Part shown: positions 12,451 to 22,964 of the stretch, piece by piece
Layout of the letters: each line of letters starts with the position of its first letter
How positions within the stretch are numbered: position 1 is the first letter of the stretch
Assembly (NCBI GenBank): GCA_022578605.1
Contig: MU394062.1
Span: forward strand, 248,001-312,000
Direction: 5' to 3'
DNA from: Camillea tinctor
Lineage: Eukaryota; Ascomycota; Sordariomycetes; Xylariales; Xylariaceae
DNA: 64,000 bases
Notes under the pieces: model-generated
Seen by the model: the letters and a program-made list of their open reading frames with translations, nothing else
What the model was told of the DNA's origin: nothing
The model's database searches: none
Position numbers and translations under genes: made by a program

Positions 12451-12861
12451 ATGTCCTCCCACGGCAGCTCAAACACCGGCTCCAAGCGCAGCACCGGAAT
12501 GGCTTCTGATGCGACTACACCTGCAAACGCTCACTTGGGCGAGGACAAGCCCAAAATGTTCGACAATGAAGGCGTTATCGGGAAGCAGTTTACTGGTGAG
12601 TGTCTGACCTGCATTCTCTATTTGCCTTCTTCTTTCTTTTACCTACCCTTATTGCCCTAGTTTTCAGGTAGGTTGGTAGGTAGGTATTTAGAAATGAAGC
12701 TAACTGAGACTGTAGAGCACGGGGCAATTGGCGGCACGGCTCAGACAATCGGTGGCCCTTTGGATAAAGAGGGCGCTATCGGCAAGCAATTCACAACGGA
12801 GGGAAGCATTGGAGGTTCGGTACAGTCTGCATTGGGTGGCCAGAGCAAGAGAAGTAACTAA
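12451..12861 (+). CDS. Small glycine-rich protein with IGKQFT repeats
   Basis: Exons 12451-12595 and 12716-12861 give 96 residues. The donor is GTGAGT; the acceptor TGTAG follows an ideal CTAAC branch site. The N-terminal 40 residues are Ser/Thr/Gly-rich. The rest is built from the unit (G/E)-x-I-G-K-Q-F-T and (G/S)-A/S-I-G-G, each occurring twice. Charged and glycine-rich with no membrane segment or signal peptide, so probably a soluble cytosolic protein. Small proteins of this type are, to my knowledge, widespread in filamentous ascomycetes without assigned function; a stress-related role would be speculation. Confidence 0.8.
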
Positions 12862-13297
12862 TAAGACTCTTGGAGAGGTTGGGAGAAGAAAAAAAGAACA
12901 CTGTAAAGATAGGGGTCGGGTGTAAGTGCTTTAGTGCTAGTAATAATCAACCATATTCTTGATGTACCTGTCTACCTACAGAGTTATACACTGTGTTTTG
13001 GCAGTGAAATAAAGGCAAGTATAAAATATGGAGGTATGAAGGGGAAAAAAGATGTGGTTGCGATAGAGGGTATCTCGACCCCTGTTCCCAAACCAAACTG
13101 CGCTGTGACCTCCTTGACGTAGCGAAATTGTTAACAATAACGTGGGACGCGTCGTTTTGTCGCGTTATCCTTACCGACATCACTACGACATTGTGGGTAA
13201 GTATATAATGAGCAATGTTTTGCACATGATCCACCATATCTATCACTGCTTTAGTCTGCATCACCAAGTCAGCACAGCACCGGGAATCGATGTCATA
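12862..13297. other. Intergenic spacer
   Basis: 3' end of the small glycine-rich gene and 5' region of the 2OG oxygenase gene. In-frame ATGs at about 13205-13225 could extend the next gene N-terminally, but the extension is His/Tyr-rich and looks non-coding. Confidence 0.5.
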
Positions 13298-16200
13298 ATG
13301 AGTGCAGAGAACGACGTGATCTCTATTAGCTCTAGTGAGAGCCCTGATAATCATCAGAACTCCAGTAAATCTAAAGCTGTCGACCTGTGGAGGAACGCAC
13401 TCTTTGAATGTCTCAATAAGATAGAGTTCATCGGCAAGTTCGGCACAGCAAAACAGTATAGCTCTTTCGTGAACCCTGGCCTAGAAGTTGATGGCTCTCT
13501 CATCCCGTTGCCGTTGACCCCTCGCGATGCTGAAGACATCAAGCGCATCTGCAAGCAGGCACCTTTTGGCAAGGGAAGCGAGACTGTCGTGGATACGTCT
13601 GTACGAGATACATGGGAGCTTGATCCAAGTCGTTTCCGAATATCGAATCCAAAATGGGGCAAATTCCTCTCCGAGATTGGGGCTCAGGTCTCCAAGGATC
13701 TCGGAATGACCAACATCTCACTAGAACCCTACAAGCTACTTTTGTATGAAACAGGGTCATTTTTCAAGCGACATAAGGATTCCGAAAAAGCCCCCCGAAT
13801 GATCGGGACGCTTGTCATCTCTCTCCCATCAAAGCACGAGGGGGCCGATGTCCATCTGTCTCACCACGGACAGACTCGCATCTTTGGAACGGCCCAGTCA
13901 TCAGCTTTTGATCTATCAGCTCTCGCCTGGTACTCAGATGTAACTCACGAGGTCAGCAAGCTGACCGCTGGCTATCGTCTAATCCTGACCTACAACATCA
14001 TCCTAGCAGCTGGAGTTGGAGATGCCCCGAGCCCTGATTTGTTTTTAAAGCAGCAAGATCAGATTCACCAACTACTCACGCAATGGCGAAAAAAGCATAG
14101 CCATATCAAGCAAGAACTATTCCTTCTTGAGCACAAATATACCAAAGCAAGCCTGTCGTTGAACAATCTAAAGGGACGTGATCGTGCTGTCTGTCAAACT
14201 CTTCACAGCGTCTGCTTAGATAGCGGGTTTATCTTCCTCTTTGCTAAAATCACAAGATCTCTAACAATGGCCGATGATTATTATGACCACGATGAAGACG
14301 ATGATTATATAACTATTGATTCGGTGCTAGATTGTAATGGCGTCGAGATCGCCTCATCACACGATCTCGAATTGGAGGATATTTTAGGACCGGACCTCTA
14401 TGAGGGCCGCGACCCTGATAGTGAAGAGGAAGGGGAGTTTACCGGAAATGAGAGTATGCCGGAAACCCATCGCTATCATGATACGGTACGCTACCTGGCT
14501 CATCGACGAGTTCTTCAACTATGCAATATCTAACCGAAATACCTAGGCTGCCATGATAATTCCGCTGAGCGGGTTGTATAAGTTCCTCAACGGCCGAGAC
14601 AATAAATCGAACGAGGTTCTTGTCAACATGGCAGCGCGAGAGCTCGAGAAGAACAGGAACAACCAAAACGTTGAAGCGTTTGCGGTCAATCTGATGGTAA
14701 AGGCCCTCAAATACCCCCTAACTGGTAGTGCACAAGCAACCATTGCCAAGTGGGGGTTTACTCTACAAAAAGATGTCCTCTATGAGGAAGCCATCAAATC
14801 TGCTTTTAAGAGATCATCCTTTGATGAGTTGGTCGTCGTAATATCTCATGCTATCCTTGATGCATATGCCAAGGACCCCTCGCAGTTCCCCGATTGGGAT
14901 GTCTGGTATGTAGACTCGTCACATTCTCGCATATCTTAGATTCTATCTTGCGTTCTAATATCTAATATTTCAATAGGATGTCCGGGTTCATAACCGGCTA
15001 TACTAATCTCAGCCTCCTGGCCTCTGTGTTAGGCCAAATCCAAGGCCTTCTTGGAAATGAGTCTCTCCAAGGCAGCTTCAGGGAATGGCGACTCGCAACT
15101 TTACAGAAATCGCTTGCCGCTCAGGAGGTACTTGATGTAAAGGACTACGATTTCATAGTCCTGGCAGCATGCGCATCTATGAATGACTTGGACCAGATGT
15201 CAACTCGGTAAGATTATCTAGTCCTAGTCCCGGTCCCCTCCCCTCCCCTGTCTCCTTTGAACATTTGCTTTGTTTCCTATAGAATCGTATAACGGTTGAA
15301 AGAGCTTAGCATTTTATCGTTGTATTCCTCTGAGCTGACTATTATACTCGATGAAGAATCATTGCGAAGCTGGCTACGTCGGGCACCAGAGACCTTATTT
15401 ACCGTTTAATCGAGTACTTTCTCCGGGATAGTCGTGGTAAAGCTCTCAAAAATGCAGAAGCTGGTGCTAAGCTTATGCTAGAGTCATTGTACTTGAGTCT
15501 CCGTTTGGAAATTAAGGACCTTGCCCCGTCCTATCATCTCACGGGCTACGGTCGTCCTCCATCGCACATAGGGGAGTACTGCGGCAAATTCACTAGCCTC
15601 CTAGATGACATATTGAAGTTGAAATGGAATGACTGCGCCAACAAACTACTAGATTCAAGTTGCAGTCACATTCTCGATCAAATACGAGACCCGGCAATAT
15701 CGTGCGCTTACCTTCAACGCATGGGGATCGAACAGTTTCTTGTCTCCCTTGTATCAGTTCTCCAACAACATAGAGTGGAGCATCTACCATCAGTACGATC
15801 ACTATTCGAGACGCTTCTTCGAAACCACGTTATTGCAGACATTCCTAAGTATCCGCGCAAGTTGAATGGCCGGGCTCACCGGAAAAGAGGTTGCGGTAGC
15901 TCTACCTGCGGCGACTGCATAGTATTAGACCAGTTTCTTACAAGCAGCGAGCTAAGAGAAACCTCATTCAAAATAGGCGAGAAGAGACGCCGGCACCTCG
16001 AGGCGCTTCTACCATCGTCCGTTTTTCAAACCCGCTTAGACCCGAAGACACGACCGGCAACATTTATTATAACCAAGCTAGGTGCGGAGTTTACAAAGGA
16101 TCTTAACGACTACAAACGACAAGTTCAGGCAATTGAGCGCAGCCTACATCCGCTCCGAAACGAGTACACGAAGCAGCTATTAGGGGATGGTCCCTATAAT

Positions 16201-16323
16201 GAGCTCATCCTGCTAGAATCCACGCCGGGGTCACAATTTGCTACTCAGGGGGGTAGTCAAGCTAAAAAGAGGAAAGCCGAGGAGCCACCAGAACTGCCGA
16301 ATGCTCTCAAACGACAGAAATAG
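13298..16323 (+). CDS. 2OG-Fe(II) dioxygenase with long C-terminal extension
   Basis: Four exons, 13298-14485, 14547-14905, 14977-15207 and 15357-16323, stay in frame and give 914 residues. All introns have good donors (GTACGC, GTATGT, GTAAGA) and pyrimidine-rich or branch-site-bearing acceptors. The N-terminal 240 residues form a prolyl-4-hydroxylase-like double-stranded beta helix: iron ligands His159 and Asp161 (R-H-K-D), His217 (V-T-H-E-V), and Arg227 (A-G-Y-R) for 2-oxoglutarate. Family knowledge says it oxidises a substrate using O2 and 2-oxoglutarate; the substrate is unknown. The C-terminal 650 residues include an acidic stretch (about 375-440) and a helical region with a C-G-x-C-x-x-C-type cluster near residue 780, and end in a basic nuclear-signal-like tail. 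It converges on the ADP-ribosylglycohydrolase gene, 126 bp away. Confidence 0.85.
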
Positions 16324-16449
16324 TAGGCACGAAAGCTAGAGTGATTCTGTACAAACCTATCTCAACTCCATATAATCATTAATAATAATCAACATGATCG
16401 AAAGATATCCCCGAATTAGCGATATCTTTTAGGTGCGCCCAGCTAATTG

Positions 16450-18588
16450 TCATGTAAGAGGCGATACCTCTATGCTGCTCACAACTATCGACCCATCTGC
16501 TGCAAGCAGACCTATGCCTCCCCCTTTATAGCGATGATCGTAACCGGTAAGTTCAATATCGCCTACTCGGGCGCGTATTGTATGTTTGTCAGCCTCCATC
16601 GTAATCGTGTAAGGTGTATCTAGCTTCCAGTCAAACTCTGCCTTGGCCAGTTCGATCCTTTCCTCGTCAAGCGCCTTAACTAAGGACAAGTTTTTGTCGT
16701 TCGTAAACAAGAGCGCATAATATCTGTTCAGCCCCTGTACCCTCACGGCTACGCCAGACGGACCCCCAATATTCACAACGAAATCGTTGAACACGGCCTT
16801 ATATGCCTCCCACTCCCTCGTCCCGTAGCTGACAATGCCCTCGCCGTCGTCTTGAGCCACCAAGAACTTCCTCCGCGTGTGAAATAAGTCCGCACCGTTA
16901 ACGAAAGCGCGCTTCCAGAAATCCCCATTCGCGCCCTTCTCGTCCGGCTTCAGAACAAGCTGCGGCGCCCCATCCCACCGCAGGTAATCTAGCCACACCG
17001 TCCCATCTAACCGCCGCGGCGCGTTCGCCGGCCGCTGCTTATTCGACAGCGCCACACCGAGCGCTTGGACCGGCCGGCTTCCCAGGCTCGCGGGCACGAC
17101 CCACTTTAGCAGCTCCTCGCCCCCGGGCGCTAGCAACACGATATCACCGCTGAGGGTCTCGAGCTCGTCCGAGGCCGTGTATGCTCGCAGCAGGAGACGC
17201 ACCTCGACGGGCGCGGTGTTCTGGCCGTCGGCGTGCACCGCCGCCGTGACCACCTGGCCCGGGTACACGAGCGGCGAGCCCACCAGCTCGTAGATAGGCA
17301 TCTGGCGGACCTCGGGCGGCGCGAAAGTCTGCGTCAGCACCTCCGCGGGCTCCGCGGCGTTGGTGAAGCCGGCGACCCGGATCGCGAGGCCGGGCGTGCC
17401 TCTGTCGTCGACGCCCTGCTCCACTCGTACCAGATGCGCCGCGATGGCGTTGCTGCGCGTCGCTTGGAACCCCTGGACGCTGCCGGGCAGCGAAAAGTGG
17501 AACTGCGCGCCGTCTTTGGGCGGCGCCGGGGGTGTCTGGCCCGCGAGCTGGTAGCCCGCCCGCGCGAGGTCGAGCGCGATGCGCGCTGCGTTGTTGATCG
17601 AGTAGCCGCCGTCCGCGCTCGAGATCAGCGCCCGGTCGGCGAGCGGACCCAGCCAGTCCGGGCCGTCTGCGAAGGCTGAGAGCCCGTTGATGATGGCGAC
17701 GAGACAGCCGACGTTGCCCGAGTTGCAGTCCGTGTCCCACCCGCTGGTGTTGATGATATGCATCGCTTCGTGAAAGTCGTGGCCTGCGTAGAGGAGAGCC
17801 ATGATCATGATCCCGTGGTTGGGCACAACGTGGCAGAACCCGCAGAATTTGTCGTAGCCGTACTTATCTTCTATCTTCTGGCGCGTATCCTTCCAGTCCG
17901 CTGATTCTTTCGACCACTCCCGTACGTCGGCTATCAGGGTTGCGATGAGGGAGTCAGGGGGTATGTACCGCAGGCCGACGTCAAGCAGGTGGTCGATGTC
18001 TTTGGACACGAAAGCTTCGGCTTCCATTGCGGCCCATACTTTAGCAGCATACACCGACTCGCCATCATGGCTCACTGATCCGGCCTTCTCAGCGAAGCTT
18101 GCCGCCAAGTCAGGATTTCCCGGAGCTACCAAGGCCCAACCATCGATGAAGATCTGAGCGCCTATCTGCTCCGCGATCGTTTTTCCATTCGTCTTCATCG
18201 ACCCACTATCAGGTGCCTTGATACCCTTCTTCAGATTCACGTAGGCAGTATGCTCCGTCGAGATCCCCTTGCCGCCCCACCAAAAGATAGTACGGCGGCT
18301 TATCACATTATTCAACCAGGTCTTGCCGATTTGCTCTGCTGAGAGGTCGGCAGAGGTCCCGTGTTCCTCCAGTGCGCGTACGAATGTGAAAGTGCCCGAA
18401 ACGTCGTCGTCCGTTACCACCATAGGGACACTGCATTTATCATGCACGTAGTAGTGGACGGGGCCAAGCTCTTCCACGATACGCTGATGGGTCCAGCCCT
18501 CAAAGGGCCGCCCGACGTACACCCCGATCAGCTTTCCCAAGACACCTGCATACACTCTTTCTAGATAGTTTGGGGGTAGTGATGCCAT
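16450..18588 (-). CDS. ADP-ribosylglycohydrolase family protein with C-terminal beta-rich module
   Basis: Intronless, 712 residues. Residues about 12-340 form an ADP-ribosylglycohydrolase (DraG/crystallin J1) domain. Metal ligands are visible: the D-D-D motif at 60-62, preceded by Val-Thr, and the D-T-D motif at 285-287 in GWDTDCNSG. Known members remove ADP-ribose from proteins or related substrates using two Mg ions. Residues about 360-712 are beta-rich and look like two sandwich modules, the last one resembling a LamG or concanavalin-type fold; this is inference from strand pattern. No signal peptide. The middle of the gene (about 17000-17750) is much more GC-rich than its surroundings. 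Large single-exon size and bacterial-like domain order raise the possibility of old horizontal transfer. Confidence 0.88.
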   Translation of the reverse strand: MASLPPNYLERVYAGVLGKLIGVYVGRPFEGWTHQRIVEELGPVHYYVHDKCSVPMVVTDDDVSGTFTFVRALEEHGTSADLSAEQIGKTWLNNVISRRTIFWWGGKGISTEHTAYVNLKKGIKAPDSGSMKTNGKTIAEQIGAQIFIDGWALVAPGNPDLAASFAEKAGSVSHDGESVYAAKVWAAMEAEAFVSKDIDHLLDVGLRYIPPDSLIATLIADVREWSKESADWKDTRQKIEDKYGYDKFCGFCHVVPNHGIMIMALLYAGHDFHEAMHIINTSGWDTDCNSGNVGCLVAIINGLSAFADGPDWLGPLADRALISSADGGYSINNAARIALDLARAGYQLAGQTPPAPPKDGAQFHFSLPGSVQGFQATRSNAIAAHLVRVEQGVDDRGTPGLAIRVAGFTNAAEPAEVLTQTFAPPEVRQMPIYELVGSPLVYPGQVVTAAVHADGQNTAPVEVRLLLRAYTASDELETLSGDIVLLAPGGEELLKWVVPASLGSRPVQALGVALSNKQRPANAPRRLDGTVWLDYLRWDGAPQLVLKPDEKGANGDFWKRAFVNGADLFHTRRKFLVAQDDGEGIVSYGTREWEAYKAVFNDFVVNIGGPSGVAVRVQGLNRYYALLFTNDKNLSLVKALDEERIELAKAEFDWKLDTPYTITMEADKHTIRARVGDIELTGYDHRYKGGGIGLLAADGSIVVSSIEVSPLT

Positions 18589-19877
18589 AGCTGGGTATTG
18601 GTTAGAAAGTGCTCAGTAAATACAAGACATGGGAATCTCATATAATGCAAATGATAAGCAACATAAGCAGCTCGCTAAGGAGCAACTATCTCCACTCCTA
18701 CCCCTCGATAACGTCAGAAGCGAGACCCGGACATTGGTAAACTTCTGAATGCGGAGGGTTACATTCAGTACTAGCATCGAATCGGGATAATCGATCGCCG
18801 AAATGTTAGTTGGAGGTCCATTAGGTATATAGGGGTAAACTTCCAACATCCTAAGTTTGAGTGGCTAAAGCCTACATAGAGGTAACACAGTCATCTGTAT
18901 ACTCCAACCCACCGAGCTAATGATAGACTCAAAAATCCCGAATTATATTAGGTGGATAAGTAAACATTTACATACGCATCTAGAGCATCGGATGAGAGCT
19001 CTGCTCGTCCAGCATCATGGTCCATTACCAGGGTCGAAATGGAGCGGAGTCTGGGGTAACGGAGATAATGAAAGATAGTCCATCACAAATCTATGTGAAG
19101 ACTAGATTATGACATAACCGACTCTTCTATGTGACGTTCCAAATATGTTCAGAGCCAATTAGCCTCAAGGGGGTGTGAGACATAGTTATAGTTTTAGTTT
19201 CCAAGAATCTAAGTCATCTTCAATATATTAATTATGCAAGGAATGTCGTTTCTTAACCCCTATCGTGCTTATAAGCTAAGATCGGTAGGGAACGCATATG
19301 CCCTGGCGTTTTATTTGCTACTTGAGTTGTCGAATCCTAATGGTAATCCGTTTAAGATGTCTGCCTGCCTATCATTCTACCTCTCATCAACGATATCTCT
19401 TAATCATCTTCTCCAGCCAGAACAAGGGCGCGGACTCTTCTGATAATTTTCTAGCTTGGAACTTGCCTACTTCTCCTATGTCGGGAGTTGTTCTGTCTAC
19501 CTGAGCACAGAAATACCGGCAACGAGGTTATAGGCTCAATTTATGTCTATCGGGCTGGATGCTTACAATATAGTCAATATTAACGAAGATATGCTCACTC
19601 CTATCTTGTCAGTCCAACCGAACCAAACTTCAAAGGTAAAGCAATGTTTCTTTTGGGTTTGAGTTTCAGCTACCACTTAGGAAATACTCCGGCTACCCGA
19701 GACACGAGATGAAGATCTAGACACCTTGTTTGACTCGGGGATTTCTTCATGGAGGTTCTCTAGGACAGAAATAAATGTCACTACTTCAAGTAATCTGCCA
19801 GGAAATAGGGATAAATGGATCAGTTAGTTGAGTTGAACTTATACACCACTAATAATACTTCGAAGTTCATTCGATGC
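18589..19877. other. AT-rich spacer
   Basis: Promoter of the ADP-ribosylglycohydrolase gene at the left end and 3' UTR of the esterase gene at the right end. Short frames at 18613-18849 and 19234-19504 do not look like proteins. Nothing else is recognised. Confidence 0.6.
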
Positions 19878-20861
19878 TCACAATGGCATATTCTGATACA
19901 ATGCAAATCGCCGTCGTGAGTCGTTTTGGCCCCATTTGAAGCAGTCAGCCGTTGTACACGTCAGATCAAACCATTCCATCACTTCTGCCTCTTGGTTGCG
20001 AATGTCGTGTGTCACTCCTCCCGCGCTATATGCTTCGAACCAATCATTCTCGCCATATACATACTTTGTCCAATTGCTAACCGGGGTATCCTGTGTTGTG
20101 CTTGTAGGCGTCTCATCTAACCCAAGCACTGCCGTCCATTCCTTAATCTCTTGGCCAAAGTTGGTATAATTAAGGACTTCGTCGGCGGTACCATGGAAAA
20201 TCTGCATCTTCGGGCGCCATCCTGTATAATCCGGGTAGCCGGCCTTCAGGATTGATGCCCACTCCTCACCGGTGTGAGAAATCTTCCCAGTAGCGCATGC
20301 ATCGCTCCAAACCCCGTATCCGTCACCAGCAAAACAACCATAAGGAACTCCCGCAAAAGCAGACCCAGCAGCAAAAACATCAGGATATGCTCCAATCAAT
20401 ACACTAGTCATCATAGCTCCGGACGATATTCCAGTGACGAAAACCCGCTTCGCATCCCCCTTATACTGATCCAGGGTCCACCGCACCATACTGACTATTC
20501 CCAAACTATCACCCCCAGCGTCGTGGGTGAGAGTGTCGTTGGAAGAAACATCCCAACATTTATCCGCGGTATTGGGGCTATCAGGATAGATCGTAATGAA
20601 GCCATATTGGTCAGATAATCTAGCATACTGGGACCCCAAATAGCAAGCCTGAGCATCTCCATGACACCAATGTGGATTCACCAGTATCGGTGGGTTAGGG
20701 GCTAGCTCATCCGGGACGTATATGTAAAAGCCAACATTCCTCGGATTCGGGCCAAAGTCCTCAGCGACTTTCTGTAGTGATGCACCATGTACTAAAAGAG
20801 GACCGATTTGAATAAAACACGCGGCGGTAGCAACAATGACCTGCAACATCCACCGCTGCAT
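19878..20861 (-). CDS. Secreted CE1-type esterase (acetylxylan/feruloyl esterase, PHB-depolymerase-like)
   Basis: Single exon, 327 residues. An N-terminal hydrophobic segment ending near residue 26 (VHGA) is a likely signal peptide. The alpha/beta hydrolase triad is visible: Ser146 in G-I-S-S-G, Asp227 in F-H-G-T-A-D, and His285 in G-G-V-T-H-D. The order and spacing match fungal carbohydrate esterase family 1 acetylxylan esterases, which deacetylate xylan in the plant cell wall outside the cell; a feruloyl esterase is the main alternative. No cellulose-binding domain is attached. The C-terminus is about 25 residues longer than usual, with an extra Cys pair. It lies in an AT-rich accessory region near a peroxygenase. 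Confidence 0.9.
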   Translation of the reverse strand: MQRWMLQVIVATAACFIQIGPLLVHGASLQKVAEDFGPNPRNVGFYIYVPDELAPNPPILVNPHWCHGDAQACYLGSQYARLSDQYGFITIYPDSPNTADKCWDVSSNDTLTHDAGGDSLGIVSMVRWTLDQYKGDAKRVFVTGISSGAMMTSVLIGAYPDVFAAGSAFAGVPYGCFAGDGYGVWSDACATGKISHTGEEWASILKAGYPDYTGWRPKMQIFHGTADEVLNYTNFGQEIKEWTAVLGLDETPTSTTQDTPVSNWTKYVYGENDWFEAYSAGGVTHDIRNQEAEVMEWFDLTCTTADCFKWGQNDSRRRFALYQNMPL

Positions 20862-22074
20862 CTTGGATGTATTTGTACGGCATTCACTTCGCAGATGTAG
20901 TCAATTCAGTCGATCGGAAGAGAAATGAGATTTTCACTGAAAGATATAGGGAATATGCATTACTTATAGCTATTCTCGAGGATGATATGTGGTTTCTAGA
21001 CGCCTATTCGTGGTTCATTAACTCGTTGTGGCCTGATAGACCACCAAAACGCGGGAGGGAACGGTCCGCAGCCGCACGAGGAAAGGCGCAAAATGTAGTC
21101 CTCATACCGAAGTCTCACTATGTTCGAAGGTAGGCTCTCCGTAAGAAGAAATTCTCATATGAGAGGCCAACAGATAGTAATTTTAGTAACAATGTATATT
21201 CAACCTGCAAGCACAGTCATGCGCGAAGTAGCCTTGAACTGGTTTAACTATTATATTATTTATATAGACGACTTAAGTGATTAATGACAATTGAATTACA
21301 TACAAAGAGGCCTTCAAAAGAACGAATCAGCATCGTACAGAGACCATACAATATACCCGATGTTACTGCATCAGAATACATCATAAATCATGTACGCGAT
21401 CTAGTTTGCCAAGATGGTTAGTTGTGTATGAGCAAATTTGAGACAACGTTTGTTGTGATTTCAACTAACATCTTAGTTTATGGAACATGGAGAAATTTTG
21501 GTGGTTTTAATCACTTGACTAGGAAATGGGGTGTCGCGACTTGAACTAACCACCATCACATCCGCATTAAATAAACTAAGTCGCGGATTTTCGGTCTAAT
21601 AATATGCAGGCTTTAATAATATGCAAGCTTTAATAAGGCGAAACATCTAGTTACCGACTAACGGTTCTTGCAGCTTAATTTTGATTTCTGAGATTAGTAT
21701 GTGTTAGTTTACCTCCTTGCTCGAGATCGTCTTCAAGGACGCGACAAAGATGACAAATTATTCTAGAAAGGCCGTGTCTTTAATGTAAACTCCTTGCTAG
21801 ATAAGCGAGAGACCTCGCCTTCACTTATGCCTACGTGAGTCCATCCAGCGGGATTAACTAGTAAGACACTGATTCAACTATCTACGCTGAGTGGAATGGG
21901 TTCTTTGTTGTTCAACACATTCTTCGGTCCGTTGTAATTCGATCCAAAACGGAATAGCAATCCTCTTTGAAGGGTGCAGCGGTGAAAAGAGAAGGTGTCT
22001 TTAAAAACATCAACTACCCTTTCATATACCCAGGCCCTCTTTATCCTCCAACAACTTCACTCAATCAGTTTAGG
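20862..22074. other. AT-rich spacer, divergent promoter region
   Basis: Separates the divergent esterase and peroxygenase genes, and so should hold both promoters. It contains a 17-bp direct repeat at 21597-21630. A frame at 20867-21133 lacks an ATG start and resembles nothing known. Confidence 0.6.
21597..21640. repeat. Short direct repeat, 17-bp unit
   Basis: Two adjacent 17-bp units (21597-21613 and 21614-21630) share TAATAATATGCARGCTT and differ at one base; a partial third copy follows. Confidence 0.8.
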
Positions 22075-22964
22075 ATGAAGCTTGCTATCCTCTCTGTATC
22101 AGCAGCCTTGGGTTTTCTACCCGTCCAGGCCGATATATTCGGAAACTGGAAAGCTCCAAGTGCAACTGATGGTATAGATAGACTCGTGAATCCTGACACG
22201 TCTTGGGCACAAAAAGCTAACTTTTCGATAGTGCGCTCACCATGCCCTATGCTTAACGCATTGGCAAACTATGGTATCCTACCACGAGATGGTAAAAATA
22301 TCACCGAGGAGGATACCATCGAAGCTCTGGGAACTGCCTTGAATTTTGATATAGAGCTGTCCCGTACTCTATACGGATTTGCTATCTCGACGAATCCAAC
22401 ACCCAATGCTACTATTTACTCGCTTGACAATCTTGGTCGCCATAATATAGTCGAGCATGACGCAAGTTTGAGTCGGTCAGATGCCTATTTTTCTGACCCA
22501 TCTGTCTTTAATCAGACTATCTTCGATGAGACAAAATCCTATTGGACATTGCCTATTGTTGATTTGCGACAGGCAGCTATGTCTCGCTTGGCTCGCGTCC
22601 GGACCTCTCAGAGGGACGACCCAAATTTTGTCTTGAATGAGAAATTTGGGCTTACAGAAGTTGCTCTCTTCCTTTCAATTATCGGTGATTATACTACCGC
22701 AACTGCTATGAGGTCTAATTTGGAGTATTTCTTCGGTAAGTCCTTTCGTCTAATATATAATGTTTTGGATTGAATGCTGATTATACGTTAGAAAATGACA
22801 GGTTACCAATCGAGTTTGGATGGAACAGACCACTCACTGTGTTTACAAGCGCTGACCTTGATGCTATGGTTCAGAGAGTTGCTCAGGCTACCGAGGAAGT
22901 TTCAGGAGAAGATTCAAGACTCAGGAGGGGATGTCGTAAGACAGCAAAGCAGCCTGGTCTTTAG
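22075..22964 (+). CDS. Secreted unspecific peroxygenase / chloroperoxidase-like heme-thiolate peroxidase (peroxidase family 2)
   Basis: Exons 22075-22735 and 22792-22964 (GTAAGT donor, CGTTAG acceptor, phase 1) give 277 residues. A signal peptide ends near residue 19 (V-Q-A). The heme ligand Cys57 lies in the hallmark S-P-C-P motif, followed by N-x-L-A-N-x-G. The E-H-D motif at 127-129 and Glu195 match the short (group I) PCP-EHD-E pattern of peroxygenases, which use hydrogen peroxide to oxygenate varied organic substrates outside the cell. Several N-glycosylation sites are present. The last 30 residues are basic and poorly conserved in type, so a further intron or a small frame error near 22880 cannot be excluded. 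Confidence 0.85.
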
